The notes beneath the pieces were generated by a model. It worked only from the letters and a program-made list of their open reading frames with translations, was not told the DNA's origin and did no database searches. Position numbers and translations under genes: made by a program. From Cotesia glomerata (taxonomy: Eukaryota > Arthropoda > Insecta > Hymenoptera > Braconidae), in assembly GCF_020080835.1 (NCBI RefSeq), contig NC_058158.1, positions 27,732,305 to 27,796,304 of the forward strand: a stretch of 64,000 nt of DNA, in the 5' to 3' direction. Numbering within the stretch: the first letter of the stretch is position 1; each line of letters opens with the position of its first letter. Positions 22,600 through 34,084 of this stretch are shown piece by piece.

Positions 22600-24610
22600 T
22601 TTCAACTTATTGTAAATATTTTTTTTGAAAAAAGTACATTTATTAGCAGTTAATAACTAATTTATTAATTGTAAATAAATCCTTTATTAAATAATCTCAT
22701 GTTAAAAAATTATTGATCAAAAAGAAATGAAGCTTATCAGATGTTAACAAATCGTTATATCAGTGTAGCTGTTGCTTATTTTGTTTTTAAATTTAAAATG
22801 CCAACGTTATATATTAACAGAACAAGGTATTATCAAGTACAAGCCTTATAGTCTAGATCCGCTTTCCCTTTTAGTTCATAACGATTTTTGTCGATTTATA
22901 GGATGCCTCGAAGCGGCAAGTTTACTACAACATATACACATACATACAAACGTCGATGTAAAATACTGAGTATGCTTTTGCAAAAGCGAAAAGTTAAAGC
23001 AACAAGGAATGGGTCAACCCCAAAATTATCGGACCCTCGGAAGCGAAGCATTTTTCGATTTATGCCGCCATAAATTCATACGATTCATCCGAGTGTTTTC
23101 CCAATCTTTTCGTTTTTTCTTTGCTTTTCCTGCGATCATTTTCCTTCTATTCATTTTTATTTTTACTTCACTAGGCATTTTTTTAATTTTACAATGTATG
23201 TCATTTTACATCTCCAGGCAATCCTTTATTTTTGAGTTATATTCCCGCATTTTACTCGCTATTTTTTGGGTCGTATAAATATAATTTTTATTTTAAAAAT
23301 CGAATAGTGGTTGGATACAAAAGTTTCTTTGTTGCTGTTCCAAGCTTCTGTTTTCGGATCGTATCAACCTGTGAAAAATTTTTCTGACATGGCCAATTTT
23401 TATATCTGGCATTGTATGAGCATTTTAAGACATATTAAGAATTATATATAAATATATTAGACCATATCAGGCCGTATCAAATTCTTTGAAATGAATATTA
23501 GTTCATAAGAAATAATTTTTAAAGAACTAAGATACCAGGCTGATTTATTAAAATAAATATTTCGACCTATCAAAAGTTATTTATCATCCGAAATTGTATA
23601 AAATATAAATGAATTCAATGTAAAAGAAATTTATAAAAATTCCATGCAATGTAAAATTAATTTTTCTATTCTCTAACAAAATACTTTACTGCAATCAATT
23701 GATTGTACAAGAAGACCTAATTTTATTGGTGCTACTTTTAATGTGTGGGATGTACAAGAATGAAACAGCAACAAAAAGAAACTATAAAGAGATGTTGGCA
23801 AATGGTTACGAGCTACTGAGTCGAGTTTCCGTAGGAATAGAGCGACATAGGATGAAGAGATGAAGGAATGTCTAAAACGTAATCTGAAAAGTTTCAGGAA
23901 CCAATCTTCTGTGATAAAAATACCGCTGTTGTCTACCAACTTACTGTTTGGACAATTTTTCTTCAGTTTTTCTCAAATACCACAGTTTTGTTTGACCTTT
24001 GTCTGCATTATCATTGTTTTATCTTTTTTTTTTTTTTTTTTTGAGACAAGAATAGGAGAATTTTTCAAAAGAATAGCTGTTGTATCCAGCTTACAAATAA
24101 ATGCCAATAGATTTACTCCATACTGTTTAAATACATGTGTCAAAGGAACCATTCGGTGGTTAAATTTTTATGTTATTTTGGATTTGGAAAAATTAATTAC
24201 TTTTCATATCGGAAAAAAAATAGCGGAAGGTATTTTTTTTTGTCTAAGCTATTTTAAAATTTAAACGTCAGGAAAAATCATATTAAAGATTTAATAAAAT
24301 TCGAATTTTTTAATTTATATTTTATTATTATATTTAATTGTCAATTGAGTTATAGTATATTTCAACCATAAGGAAAATATTAATATTAAATAATACAATA
24401 AAAATTAACTGAAAAATAAAATTTATTTCTAAGTAAATATTTTTTGCGAATATTCGCGATTCGTCATGAAGTTCCGTCTTTTTTGGCCGAGTTTGTATCT
24501 TATAAAGAATTTTATGTAAATCATTTGTCATGAAGTTTCCAAAAGAATTTAGAAAGAGAATTTATAAGGCGATAACAAATTTGTCAGAAATATCGAATGG
24601 TTCATTGGAT
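22600..24610. other. No assignable gene
   Basis: AT-rich DNA. 22600-22760 contains weak relics of the AACAAAT/ATTTGTT word, and 23370-23480 relics of the TATCAGG word after CCTGTGAAAAATTTTTCTG. The open frames at 23009-23278, 23673-23939 and 23860-24264 are low in complexity and hydrophobic, without splice or promoter support. Confidence 0.4.
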
Positions 24611-24616
24611 AAGTAC

Positions 24617-24800
24617 CCGTGAAAAAATTTTCTGATCAGACTACATCAGGCCTGATATCAACCGTCCATATCATGCCTGATATGGAAATTGGCCATATCA
24701 GACTATGTACCCGCCCCGGTAAAAAAAATTATGTATCATTATATTACATAATTATAAATGAAAAATGGCCCTATACAATTATGTATAATTAGCTATAATT
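24617..24800. repeat. CCCGTG-ended TATCAGG element and adjoining ATTATGTATAAT element
   Basis: TA then CCCGTGAAAAAATTTTCTGA opens a run of CAGGCCTGATAT, CATATCAGAC and similar words to about 24712. Next comes a boundary CCCCGGTAAAAAAAATTATG and a second iterated word near ATTATGTATAATTA to about 24800. Two adjoining members of the same general type seem likely. Confidence 0.5.
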
Positions 24801-25867
24801 ATATCCACAGATGCGGTAGAATCTGGCGCCAAGTTCCGTTCAAATCCGTTGTAAACGGAGCGCCAGACTATCGACTACGTTTACTGTAAACAGAACGGTT
24901 TTTTGAGGTTGCGAAATTTTATTTAATTCTACGGTACTTTTTTTACCCAATTTGTTTATCATAACAGTAATTCATAATTTATTTCACCGTATTAATTAAT
25001 TATATTCACTTATAACAATTTATTTACTTGAAATTATTAAATTTTATCAGCACATACTATAGCTCGCTTACAAATTTTGATCCTGACTTTTTTTTGATGG
25101 AGAAAGGTCAGCGCCACAGACTAGATAAAATAAAAATGTGTAGTAATCCTCCTATAGATACGCAACTACAGTTAAAAAAAGTAATTCACAGCTTACATTT
25201 ACGGCCGCCAGGGTGCACTGGAATTATATCTACATAAACTGTAGCTTCAAGGGGATAGTTTGCAGCAAAAAATGCTGCCAACGCGAGATTTAAGTTGGTA
25301 CTAATTGTAAATTTTCATTATAATTACAAAAAATACTAAAATCCGAACAAAAATAGTTTCACTGTAAAAAAAATCGCGCCAAGTCCACGTTCATAAGACT
25401 ATTAGGAAAAAAAAATTTTTTTTTTCTTTACAAAAAGATACAAAATAAAAAAATTAAAAAATCTAAGTAACCGATATGATTGTTTATGATTTTCGGAAAT
25501 TAAAAAAAATCTTATTGTAAATTTAAAAATCAAAAAAAAATTTTAGAACGTACTTGGTGTGCGTCATTGTGTATTTCAATTTTTTTAAAGTCCTAGTAAA
25601 TAGATTTTACGAATTTCATTAAAAGTAAAATATTTTGCAACCAGGCACACTAAATACGTTCTAAAATTTTTTTTTAATTTTTAAATTTACAATAAGATTT
25701 TTTTTTTAATTTCCGAAAATCATAAACAATCATATCGGTTACTTGGATTTTTTAATTTTTTTATTTTGTATCTTTTTGTAAAGAAAAAAAAATTTTTTTT
25801 TTCCTAATAGTCTTATGAACGTGGACTTGGCGCGATTTTTTTACAGTGAAACTGTTTTTGTTCGGAT
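24800..25867. repeat. Fold-back repeat with unique flank, copy 2 (inverse orientation)
   Basis: 25341-25867 is a palindrome of about 527 bp ending ATCCGAACAAAAATAGTTTC and its inverse. 24800-25340 matches 17291-17830 in inverse orientation. The flanking half is well conserved in order between the copies but with many substitutions, while the palindrome arms are more alike; this fits gene conversion between arms, or a younger palindrome. The open frame at 25028-25237 is not preserved in the other copy. Confidence 0.7.
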
Positions 25868-25894
25868 ATAATTATTTCCATAGGAAAAAAAAAA

Positions 25895-25970
25895 TCGGGG
25901 CGAATGGGAATCGAACCGTGGACCTACCGCTTGAAAGACTAATTCACTACCCGTTTATCTGGGAGACTTA
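25895..25970 (-). repeat. tRNA-like head
   Basis: On the minus strand an A-box-like AGATAAACGGGTAGTG and a B-box GGTTCGATTCC are spaced as in a tRNA. The 3' side ends CATTCGCCCCGATTTTTTTT, so the unit is followed by a T run on its own strand, as a polymerase III terminator would be. The cloverleaf is imperfect. SINE head or tRNA pseudogene. Confidence 0.45.
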
Positions 25971-26471
25971 CTTTGAAAATAAAGTTTATTATAACTACAA
26001 GTAATGCAAATCGTATACATGACCGATTCGTAGTGAACAAAATTTTATATATAATTTATTAATTATTAACTGTCAATATTTATATATAATAATGGTATCT
26101 ATATGTAGATTTATAAAATTATCTATGTATACATGAAATCGCAAAAATGATTCTACGATATATTGTTAAGGTACTTCGTTGCTTTAGAATTTATAATTTC
26201 TTTGAAATTAAAAAAATAATCGATGTAAAATAAAAATTGAAAGCTTAAATTTTGATGGAATTATTTGTTTAGTATATGGAACTATATATTGCTGGAGGGC
26301 CTGGCTTACAATTTTTGAGCTTGACAAAACTAATAATTTTTGTGAAATTAAATTTTTTTTTAAGTTCCTATTATTTTATCCGAAAAATACTATATGTTAA
26401 AAGATTGTTAATCATTGGAGTAACAGACTCTTAGATAGAAAAAGAGAATATTTTATGGTAATAACAAAATA

Positions 26472-26641
26472 CCCACTGGAGTAAAAAAAAATTATATAGA
26501 ATTCTATTTGATTCATCTATAATTTTATATGAATTATATATACATCTATATAATTATAAATGAATTACATATGCTTCTATATAATTAGATATGAATCATA
26601 TATAATGATATATAGTTTTTTTTTACTCGGGTATGCCTTTA
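26472..26641. mobile_element. TA-flanked element with ATATAATTATA core
   Basis: The left end CCCACTGGAGTAAAAAAAAA and the right end TTTTTTTTTACTCGGG are imperfect inverted termini, each bordered by TA (26470-26471 and 26642-26643). The 130-bp interior is only variants of TATATAATTATAAATGAATT. A small, nearly complete example of the iterated-word type. Confidence 0.6.
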
Positions 26642-26643
26642 TA

Positions 26644-27011
26644 TGAGTACATAAGATTACTTATGTGCTGGTAAGGGTATGAGTATATCAGACTATATGA
26701 ATCCATATCAAGTTATATCAACCCTGATCAGGGATTTTTTTTTTCAAGTTTATCAAAGTATATATAACTTTATAAGGTTATATCAGGGCATATCAGGACG
26801 TATTAAAAAATAATGTAAAATTAGATATGAACATATTAAGTCTGATATAGACATATTAAATTGATAAGGCTTGATCAGGCCATATCAGGACATATCAAAA
26901 ATTAAATATGGACATATCAGAGATCATATTAGGCCAGATATGAACTTATAAAAAATTTTTATATGGCCTTATCAGCTCATATCAAGCCTGATCAGAATAT
27001 TTTTTCACGGG
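26644..27011. repeat. TATCAGGCCATATCAGGAC array
   Basis: The densest array of the TATCAGG/CCTGATA word, about 25 degenerate units in both orientations, ending ATATTTTTTCACGGG followed by TA (27012-27013). That end is the inverse of the CCCGTGAAAAAATTTTC terminus at 24617. It begins where the preceding element ends, so either the two share a border or one was inserted at the end of the other. Confidence 0.6.
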
Positions 27012-27040
27012 TATGAAATAAATAAATTGGATTAACCCTG

Positions 27041-27796
27041 TAATCTATAGTAATAAATGAAAAGCCGGTTTTTTTGTCCGGCTATACTGCGAAAACTACT
27101 GACCCGATCGGAATAATACTTATACCATAAGATGCAGCGTGTTTCAGAGAAGGTTTTAGTACCTATATGATATGTTGGTGATTATTTATCCGGAACCTAT
27201 ATTTTTTTGACTTAGAAATAATGAATTTTTATTGTAACTAAATTTATTCTATTTGATTGTCATTTGTTTAAAATAAATTTTTTAATTCTGTTGGTTATAT
27301 TTATATACTAGCCAGATTTCTTCACTTATGAGATTTGCAATTTCTTTAACTGAAACTTTCAATCCTCATTACAAATTTTTTTTTTCATGTCAATATTATT
27401 CATTTTTGTAAGAAAGACACGGAAATGTTATAATGATTGCACATTGAAAGTTACAATGAATATTAGCTAGAATAATTACATGGATAAAAGGTGCATGCCA
27501 ATTCGATAGAATTTGGAATCTGTGCAAGTCAAAACAATACCCCGGGAAAAAAAGTTTAGATCTGCTCTGATCAACTCAGATCAAATTCATCAGATCTGAG
27601 CAGATCTGCATTTTGGCCAAATCTGTCCAGATCAAATTTGATCTGATTAGATCAAATCTGATCTGTTCAGATCTGGTTCGTTTGAAACATTTGTTTAAAC
27701 AATAATTTGAGAAATAATTTTTTTTGAGATCGGATATTTTTTTTTCAATATTTTAGGCAATTTTATCCCAGCGGAGCGGGCGAGTAACAGCTAGTA
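27041..27796. mobile_element. Unclassified retroposon-like element, copy 1
   Basis: It carries, in inverse orientation, the same landmarks as 43811-45040: an AGTAATAAATGAAAAGCCGG-type end, ACCATAAGATGCAGCGTG, AAGGTGCATGCCAATTCGAT, and a terminal GCGGAGCGGGCGAGTAACAG next to CTAGT. The ends recall RTE-type retroposon remnants (CTAGCTGTTACTCGC head, TTAGTATAGAAGA tail). An extra GATC-rich segment (27540-27745) is present only in this copy. Confidence 0.5.
27540..27745. repeat. GATCTGATCAGATC-iterated segment
   Basis: TA followed by CCCCCGGGAAAAAAAGTTTA, then about fifteen degenerate units of AGATCTGATC/GATCAGATCT. The related element at 43811-45040 has matching sequence up to this point (CTGTGCAAGTCAAAA then AATAATA) but no such segment, so it behaves as an insertion. 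The right end is not clear. DNA this rich in GATC is unusual for the window. Confidence 0.55.
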
Positions 27797-28307
27797 ATTA
27801 ATAAATATATACTCGATATATCTGAAATATTATATTTCATATCACAGTGTTATTTGTTTTAACATTTATCTGTATAAATTTATCTATAGAAGTACAACGT
27901 TACGTGTTTATTGTCAGTAATGGAATATTTTAATGAATTAATAATTTTCGCATATTTACAAATAAAGCAATTAACAGTCATGAGAAACTATTTAATCAAA
28001 GTATTTTATAAATGTGGCAATGAATTTTTTTTATGAGTTCTCTTGCGCATTATTATAACGATAGAGGTAAAAAATTTTAATCCGAATTTTTGTTACAATT
28101 TTATTACAAACTGCATTGTATCTTTATAGTTTTTGGTCATGAAATAATTGTTGTTATTACATGAAAATTGAATCCACAAATATGAAAGTTTCATCGATAA
28201 TGATGATCAGTTCAATAAATAAAATCGACTAGAGAATAGTTGCTACAATACTAATAGAAAAATCTATCGTTAGAACGCAATTTCTTTATTTCTTTTTCTC
28301 TGTTTTA

Positions 28308-28523
28308 ATGTCAGCAGTATGGAATATGAAACAATATATCGATGGCATATCAATTATCTCTGCTGCCAATAAAGGAATTAAAATTCTTGTAGCTGATGAA
28401 GATAAAAAATTAGAACAACTGAACTTTTGTGGTAATTTTTATAAAGTATTCAAAAATCAAGGAAATATTTTCGTATTTGTTCGATGGAATGAGTCGAAAT
28501 TGCATTCGATTGATATGACGTGA
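28308..28523 (+). CDS. Short unassigned open frame after an acceptor-like tract
   Basis: A 71-codon frame with balanced amino-acid composition (KGIKILVADEDKKLEQLNF, then VFVRWNESKLHSID). A strong pyrimidine tract ending TTAATGTCAG stands just before 28315, so it could be a terminal exon or its relic. I recognise no family and see no upstream exon on the plus strand. Chance is quite possible. Confidence 0.15.
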   Translation: MSAVWNMKQYIDGISIISAANKGIKILVADEDKKLEQLNFCGNFYKVFKNQGNIFVFVRWNESKLHSIDMT

Positions 28524-28849
28524 TGAGTTATATGTTTTGAACATACGTAAATTTATCTGAATATTGAATGTCAATCAATTTAAAAGTTAATATTTCATAG
28601 AATATTCAATTAATATTTTATTTTTAAAATGATAACTGCTAATTGAACCAAAAAAATGAAAATTAAATTTTTTCTGATTTAGATTTACATTGTCTCTATT
28701 TGGGAGAGTAAAAATTTTTTGTATTTTAACAAATACAAGAAATTCATACAAGAATTAATAAATTGTGTTATAGTATATTAGAATATATTATCCAATGAGG
28801 GCTGAAAGTAGAATATTTTAACCTGCCTGACAATTACCGTTGACATGAG

Positions 28850-29238
28850 TCTAACATTGTGCTGATTTTAATCTATTATATAGATAAGCCATGAAACCAT
28901 AATGTAAAATTAAGTAATGTATTATTTTAAGTATAAGGCATTGCTAGGTCCACTTACGTACTTCAAAGAATTGTGTCATCATGAGTATGTTATTATCACG
29001 ATTATTATTTATTATTATTACTATCAGTATATTTTACGTTTATTTTTCTTTATTCTCTTTGTGAAGAAGGCGTATAGTGGATTTAACTTTTTTGGTATTA
29101 TAAGATAAGTGGCATTGATTTGTTTACTAGTATATTATAAGCAATGAAGCTATGTGGATGATCATTACTACTGTTGCTATGACTTAGTACTGTTAGAATA
29201 AGTCTTGGTATTATAATTGCAGCTGTAATGTCTAGTAT

Positions 29239-29322
<84 letters not shown>

Positions 29323-29430
29323 GAATTGATTATTTTTGCCATCTTGTATTAAATATTATAATTAATGATCCTGTTAATGGCTGTAAGCTGTTGGGTCTAA
29401 ATAAAGGAAAAAAAAAAAAAAAAAAAAAAA
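28850..29430 (+). mobile_element. Possible retroposon tail with AT repeat and poly(A)
   Basis: Sequence of more even composition than its surroundings runs into an 80-bp AT microsatellite (29242-29321), then TGGCTGTAAGCTGTTGGGTC, TAAATAAAGG and a run of 23 A. A polyadenylation-like signal followed directly by an A tract suggests a retroposed 3' end. I cannot name the element, and no target duplication was found. Confidence 0.35.
29242..29321. repeat. (AT)n microsatellite, 80 bp
   Basis: An uninterrupted AT dinucleotide run, the longest in the window. Confidence 0.95.
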
Positions 29431-30361
29431 TCATTTATTGCTATACATTAATGACAAGTTTAATTTTATTAGTACCTATAATTTTCAAATCGAATTCGCA
29501 GAGTTAAGGAAAATTTTTTAGTTGATACAAGTTATGAAATGTGAAAAGATAAACAAGATTGATTTGTAACTTATTATTAATGAGTCATTAGTCTACAATA
29601 TCAAAATTTAATTTTATCATTACGTTGATTAATATAATAGCGGGTAGGAAAAATTAAATTATTGACTGTATTTTTACATAGATTGTTTTATATGAAAATT
29701 TTTTGAAGTATGTACATCAACATATTTAGTCATATACTAAGAAAATATTCTATATATAACAAGACTTTCTACGCAAGACAAATTTATTACTAAAAGATGT
29801 CTTCGAGATCCCGTATGAAGAACGTTCTACTCTTGAGACTGACAAGAACTATCAACAGGCGTTTTGCGGAGGCTTTTTAATCATAAGAAGTGGGTAAGAG
29901 CACTGTAAAAATCTTAAAGTTATTTCTTAAATTAAAAATTTTGACGGTTTGATCGAATTTTTTGGTATTTATGCAGAATTTTTTAGAACTATGATCATCA
30001 AAACTAAAAACTGCATGATGATATTTTACACTCTTCTTCAAGTTTTAGGAGGATTTTCTTTTTATTTTTTCTATGTTACATTAATTCTCAAAATGAGTCC
30101 TTCATACATTGAGAAAATTTGACAACATGGAGTTCTGCAGTTTTTTCAACTTTTCACAGAATTCATATAGATTCACAGAAATGAAAAATTCATCATTAGA
30201 GAACTAATTTTCTTGGCTTAAAAAAATATTTAGGCATTTTCTTGGTTTAAGTAAACCTTCTATTTCTGTGTCATCTCAAAAATGAATTTTTTTTTTCTAT
30301 TCAGTTTTATTTCCTGTGTATTATATTTTATATTTAAATGAGAATTTAAATTGAAACTTAC

Positions 30362-30573
30362 CAACAACGGACAAATTATAGTGGACGCTTCTTGTTTGTC
30401 CTTGGCGGAAGTCCACTCTGCATCTGTATATCGCTGCATCGTGTCTTTTAATGTCATCCAGAACAAGTACAGCCGGATGTGAAATAGTTGTTCTAAAGTA
30501 TGCCCGTGGGCCAAAGACACTTGTATCAGAAGTATGTAGAGCGTCACTCAACGCTTTGTTTCGAACATCCACT
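30362..30573 (-). CDS. Sidestep-like Ig protein, second half of Ig domain 1
   Basis: A 212-nt coding exon: one base completing a split codon, 70 codons, one base left over. The acceptor is AATTTTACAG; the donor is G|GTAAGT. The peptide VDVRNKALSDALHTSDTSVF, with GPRAYFRTT, then HPAVLVLDDIKRHDAAIYRC and RVDFRQGQTRSVHYNLSVV, is the C-terminal half of a V-type Ig domain. It has the D-x-A-x-Y-x-C motif and the VFGPRAYF and CRVDF signatures typical of the sidestep family of membrane ligands for Beat receptors. The conserved Trp and first Cys of this domain must be in the preceding exon, which I could not find between here and 64000. It joins in phase to exon 1291-1401. Confidence 0.88.
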
Positions 30574-30920
30574 CTGTAAAATTAATGACACGATTTTATT
30601 TTCTCATTATAACTTCATAACTTATTTTGCTAATAATAAATCGACAATAAATTTGAAAATTTAACAATTATTTAAAAATAACATATGAATAAATATTTTC
30701 AACCCGTGAAAAAATGTTGACATATAGCTATATCAGGCTGTACACAAAAATACAAAAAAATCATCTATTATATATAATAGTTTTAACTACAGTTTAACTA
30801 TAGTTTTTCTTTCTAGAAATTTTTACAACAATAAATATATTTGATTAATTGAAAATTGATTTAGTAGTTGATTAAAATAAAAATTGATGAGATAAGCTCT
30901 TTAGAAGAGTAAAATAAACC

Positions 30921-31170
30921 GGTGACGTTAGCCGAATGGTTAAAGGTGTACGGCCTATTATAGTATAGCACTCGAACTAACTCACCGGCCAGACATGGGT
31001 TCGAATCCCAAGCTGGTCTTAGAAGCCAGCTTGGTTGAGATTTGACCCATGCTACGTAGATGAAGATTCTTACAACCCAAAAAGACCCCAACGTACCACT
31101 CCCAACAGTCAAAGTCGGCAATATGACCACAGTAGTTAAAACCGACTCTAAATAGAAATTAGTTAAAAAA
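30921..31170 (+). mobile_element. SINE with class-II-tRNA-like head
   Basis: 30921-31018 has the A-box TTAGCCGAATGGTTAA, an extended middle as in Ser/Leu tRNAs and the B-box GGGTTCGAATCCC. The body continues through AGCCAGCTTGGTTGAG to an A-rich end near 31165-31170. The head pairs partly (GGTGACG with an AGCTGGTCT region, weak), so it is a tRNA-derived SINE and not a tRNA gene. The minus-strand open frame 30861-31217 is its shadow. Confidence 0.6.
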
Positions 31171-31179
31171 AGAGTGAAA

Positions 31180-31800
31180 TAAATTATTTTTATTCTATAA
31201 CAACTCAGACTTGACATTCTTGTAAAACTATGACTCGGTAGTTATGAATCGGGTAATTTATTAGAGATTATGCAATGACAAACTGTCTGCGATTTTGCCC
31301 ATTAAATAGTTGTTTATTTGTAAACATCTTAAATATGATAGTATTAATGAATATGTTGAAATATATTAAATAATTAAGTAATTAATAACTTTTACTCTGT
31401 TAATGATTATAATTAAAGTTGACTTATAGTATCTTCAAAGAAAAATAAAATAGTAGTACAAAAAATCTTTCGTGTATTTATCAGTTGAAGTATATTTATT
31501 CACATCAAATGACAATCGTGGTTATTACATAAAATGAAATTTTGTGAGTATCAGGGAAATATCTTGTCGAATACCAAGTACATGTTTTTATTCTTCATCA
31601 ATAATTTTGTATTTCACCCGTGAAAATATTTTCTGATGTAGCCAATTTTCATATAAGCCCTTATTTGGGCATGACAAAAGTTATGTATGGACACATCACT
31701 TCATTTGAGGTTATATATGGACATATTAGGTCATATCAGAAAATTACTTAACAGTGAGTGCGGTCCTCATAATGAAACAATTATAAAAAATTATGAGCAA
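31180..31800. other. No gene; weak TATCAGG relics
   Basis: AT-rich. Around 31618-31745, ACCCGTGAAAATATTTTCTG is followed by GGTTATATATGGACATATTA-type words, a decayed member of the TATCAGG family. Nothing else is seen. Confidence 0.4.
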
Positions 31801-31806
31801 TAATTA

Positions 31807-32096
31807 CACTGAGAAAAAAAAATACTTTTATTAAGAAAATTTTCTTGATACAAGAATTTATGTTCTTGAAAATTTTTAAGAATATATATTCTTAGCTCAA
31901 GAAATTGTTAAATTGATTGAAATAATTTTTACTTAATTCAAATAAAGCTATTCTTTTGTTTATCTATTATCCAAAGATAAATATTGATGTTCTTCTCTTC
32001 AGAAATTAATAATTAATAATAATAGAATATTTGATCATCAGCGAGTTTCTTGAACCAAGAAATTGTTAATTGAGTAAAAGTATTTTTTTTTCAGTG
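31807..32096. mobile_element. CACTGAGAAAAAAA-ended element with TTCTTG words
   Basis: TA precedes CACTGAGAAAAAAAAATACT on the left. The right end is TATTTTTTTTTCAGTG followed by CA (TA expected). The words TTCTTGAAAATTTTTAAGAA and GAACCAAGAAATTG repeat inside. A sister of 3169-3389. Confidence 0.55.
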
Positions 32097-32109
32097 CATA
32101 ATAATAACT

Positions 32110-33860
32110 GGTAATTTACAAGATAATGGCGTTAATTTGAAAACTGAATGCAGATCAGTTGTAATTGTCGTTTCTATTCATTTGAAATTGAAAAATTTCA
32201 CTCATAAACTGTGAAAAATAGCTAATGAGATTCAGCAAAGACCAATCGATTTTATTGATTCATTGATATCTACAAATACACTGTATAGTTGATCAACATT
32301 AATTAAATTTTATCATAGTATTTATTAGTCTTTACATAGAAGGTAATAATAACTACATAGTATCTACATTTACTTTGCCAAATGTTAAATTTCAAAAATA
32401 TTGAATTAAACGTTCTTGTTCATTCAGAACATTTTTTTATTTTTTTTTTTTTAAGGGTAATTTATCAGTGGCAAATTAAAAATTTTTAAATGAATAATTT
32501 TGAAAGAAAAAAATTGTATTACCAATTAGTGCGACTCATTTTAGTAATTGAAATTTATAATATAGTTTGAAAACTTAATTTTAAGTCTGAATATAACCGA
32601 AAGTTAAAATTACAAATTCTAATTCGGTAAGACAAAAATATTGAAATTACATCGTCGTATATTCAAATACTGATGTGATGAATTAGAAATTATTGACGTT
32701 TGCTCCTCATTTGCAATATTTAAACTGCTTCTGTACCTATAAAGCAGATATTTTAGTTGATTTGCATATGTACGTATTGGACATTGTTAGGGATGTATGA
32801 TGTTCAAATATTTAATTGTCAGTCTAAAAATATCAAGGTTTACTAAATTTATACGATTAAAGACCGACCACCATGTCCAGTAATTACGCAGTGATTACAA
32901 TTACAGATTTTCATTTTTTCAATGAGTAATCAATGAGTAATCAGTATTCAGTTTCCTACAATTATGACCCATATTATCCCACATACAAAACAGCTTATTA
33001 CGTGAGAACAAAAATATATATAAAAAGAATTCATTACTGAAAAATTTTTAGGTCAATTCAAAAATGTTTTCACGCTTGCTGACCTCGATAACGAAATATT
33101 TATCGAAACTATCCAGTAGTTTTTATAATTTATGACACTAATTGATTGAAGTAATTTTCTGGAAATCTATAACAGAGCAAGTCAACAAATGTGTGTTGAA
33201 TACTATATTTTATGGAACAAGTTTGTCGATCCCAAGATGTAATCAGGTTAATCCTCAACTACAAATCCATACCGGTGAATAAATATTAGAATTGGTGTTG
33301 AATTTAACAGTAACCACAATTTATCCGGGTCACTGCGGTCATATAATAATACAATGTATTTCTTTGCATAGAATTGCGTTAATATTTAGGGTTAGTGTTG
33401 TTAGGCACGCTACTTGCTTAACTTAACAGACTTAGTGTATATCACGCACTTCAGACAAAAAGAGACTATATTATATTGCTCTTTAACAATATGTGTAATT
33501 TTTATTATTTTTGGCAGGATATGCTGACCAATTGCTTCACTTCACTTTATTTATCCCAAGACTTCCGATTGTACCTGACAAGTATCACTAAAAATGTTAA
33601 TTCTATTCTTGATTTAGCATTTTATCATTATTTGTTTTCTTCTCTTCTCAATACCTGAGTTATTACTGAATAAAAATATTCTTTCCATTCTAAATGAATT
33701 TTCAAAGTCCTATAAGTGGTTTTCTACTGTGAAAATATAAAAATCTTCTGAGAGGAAAATCTTCAAATTAGTCGAATTTTTATTAGATGTAAATAAAAAA
33801 TTAATTTAATTTTAGCACATGCATCGAAAAATTAAAAAATTGAAAAAACCCATGAAAAAA
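32110..33860. other. No gene or element seen
   Basis: AT-rich, with no splice-bounded open frame, inverted repeat or retroposon signature that I can support. Confidence 0.4.
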
Positions 33861-33870
33861 TATTTTCTCA

Positions 33871-34084
33871 CCTCCGGGCGGAAAGCGTCAATTTTCCTCC
33901 CGCTGCGCTAAACGAAAATGCCGCTTTCCGCCTCCGTCGAGGAGAAAAATAGTATACACACCACGGGCAGTAAATAAGAAAGCCTCAGATCACATGTTTA
34001 TTGACCTCGGCTTCGCCTCGGACAACAATTACATGTGATCGCAGACATTTCTTATCTTACTGCCCTAGATGTGTAATATACTAT
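33871..34084. repeat. Paired long hairpins with CTCGGCTTCGCCTCGG-type apex (pair 1)
   Basis: Hairpin 1 (33871-33951) has a stem built from GGGCGGAAAGCG against CGCTTTCCGCC with outer TATTTTCTC/GAGAAAAATA and a CCTCCCGCTGCGC apex. Hairpin 2 (33949-34084) has outer ATAGTATACAC against GTGTAATATACTAT, then GGGCAGTAAATAAGAAA against TTTCTTATCTTACTGCCC, then AGATCACATGT against ACATGTGATC, with the apex CCTCGGCTTCGCCTCGG. Same architecture as pair 2 at 34711-34978. The class is unknown to me. Confidence 0.65.

Larger units (their letters stand above)
1402..30361 (-). other. 28.96-kb intron of the sidestep-like gene
   Basis: The interval between the donor GTAAGT (30361-30356) and the acceptor CAG next to 1401 joins two exons of compatible phase within one Ig-protein reading frame. 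It is filled almost wholly by repeats and transposon remnants. I saw no exon of this gene inside it, although a short alternative exon would be easy to miss. Confidence 0.75.

Noticed and set aside
25028..25237. 69-codon plus-strand frame before the second fold-back repeat
   Set aside because: The frame is broken in the collinear copy at 17291-17830, so there is no sign of protein-level conservation.
26644..27011. CRISPR-like array appearance of the TATCAGG repeats
   Set aside because: Units are degenerate, occur in both orientations and have no constant repeat or unique spacers; the context is eukaryotic.
30260..30547. 95-codon minus-strand frame overlapping the Ig1 exon
   Set aside because: Wrong frame relative to the Ig domain, and it runs through the donor into intron.
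30861..31217. 118-codon minus-strand frame
   Set aside because: Antisense of the tRNA-derived SINE.
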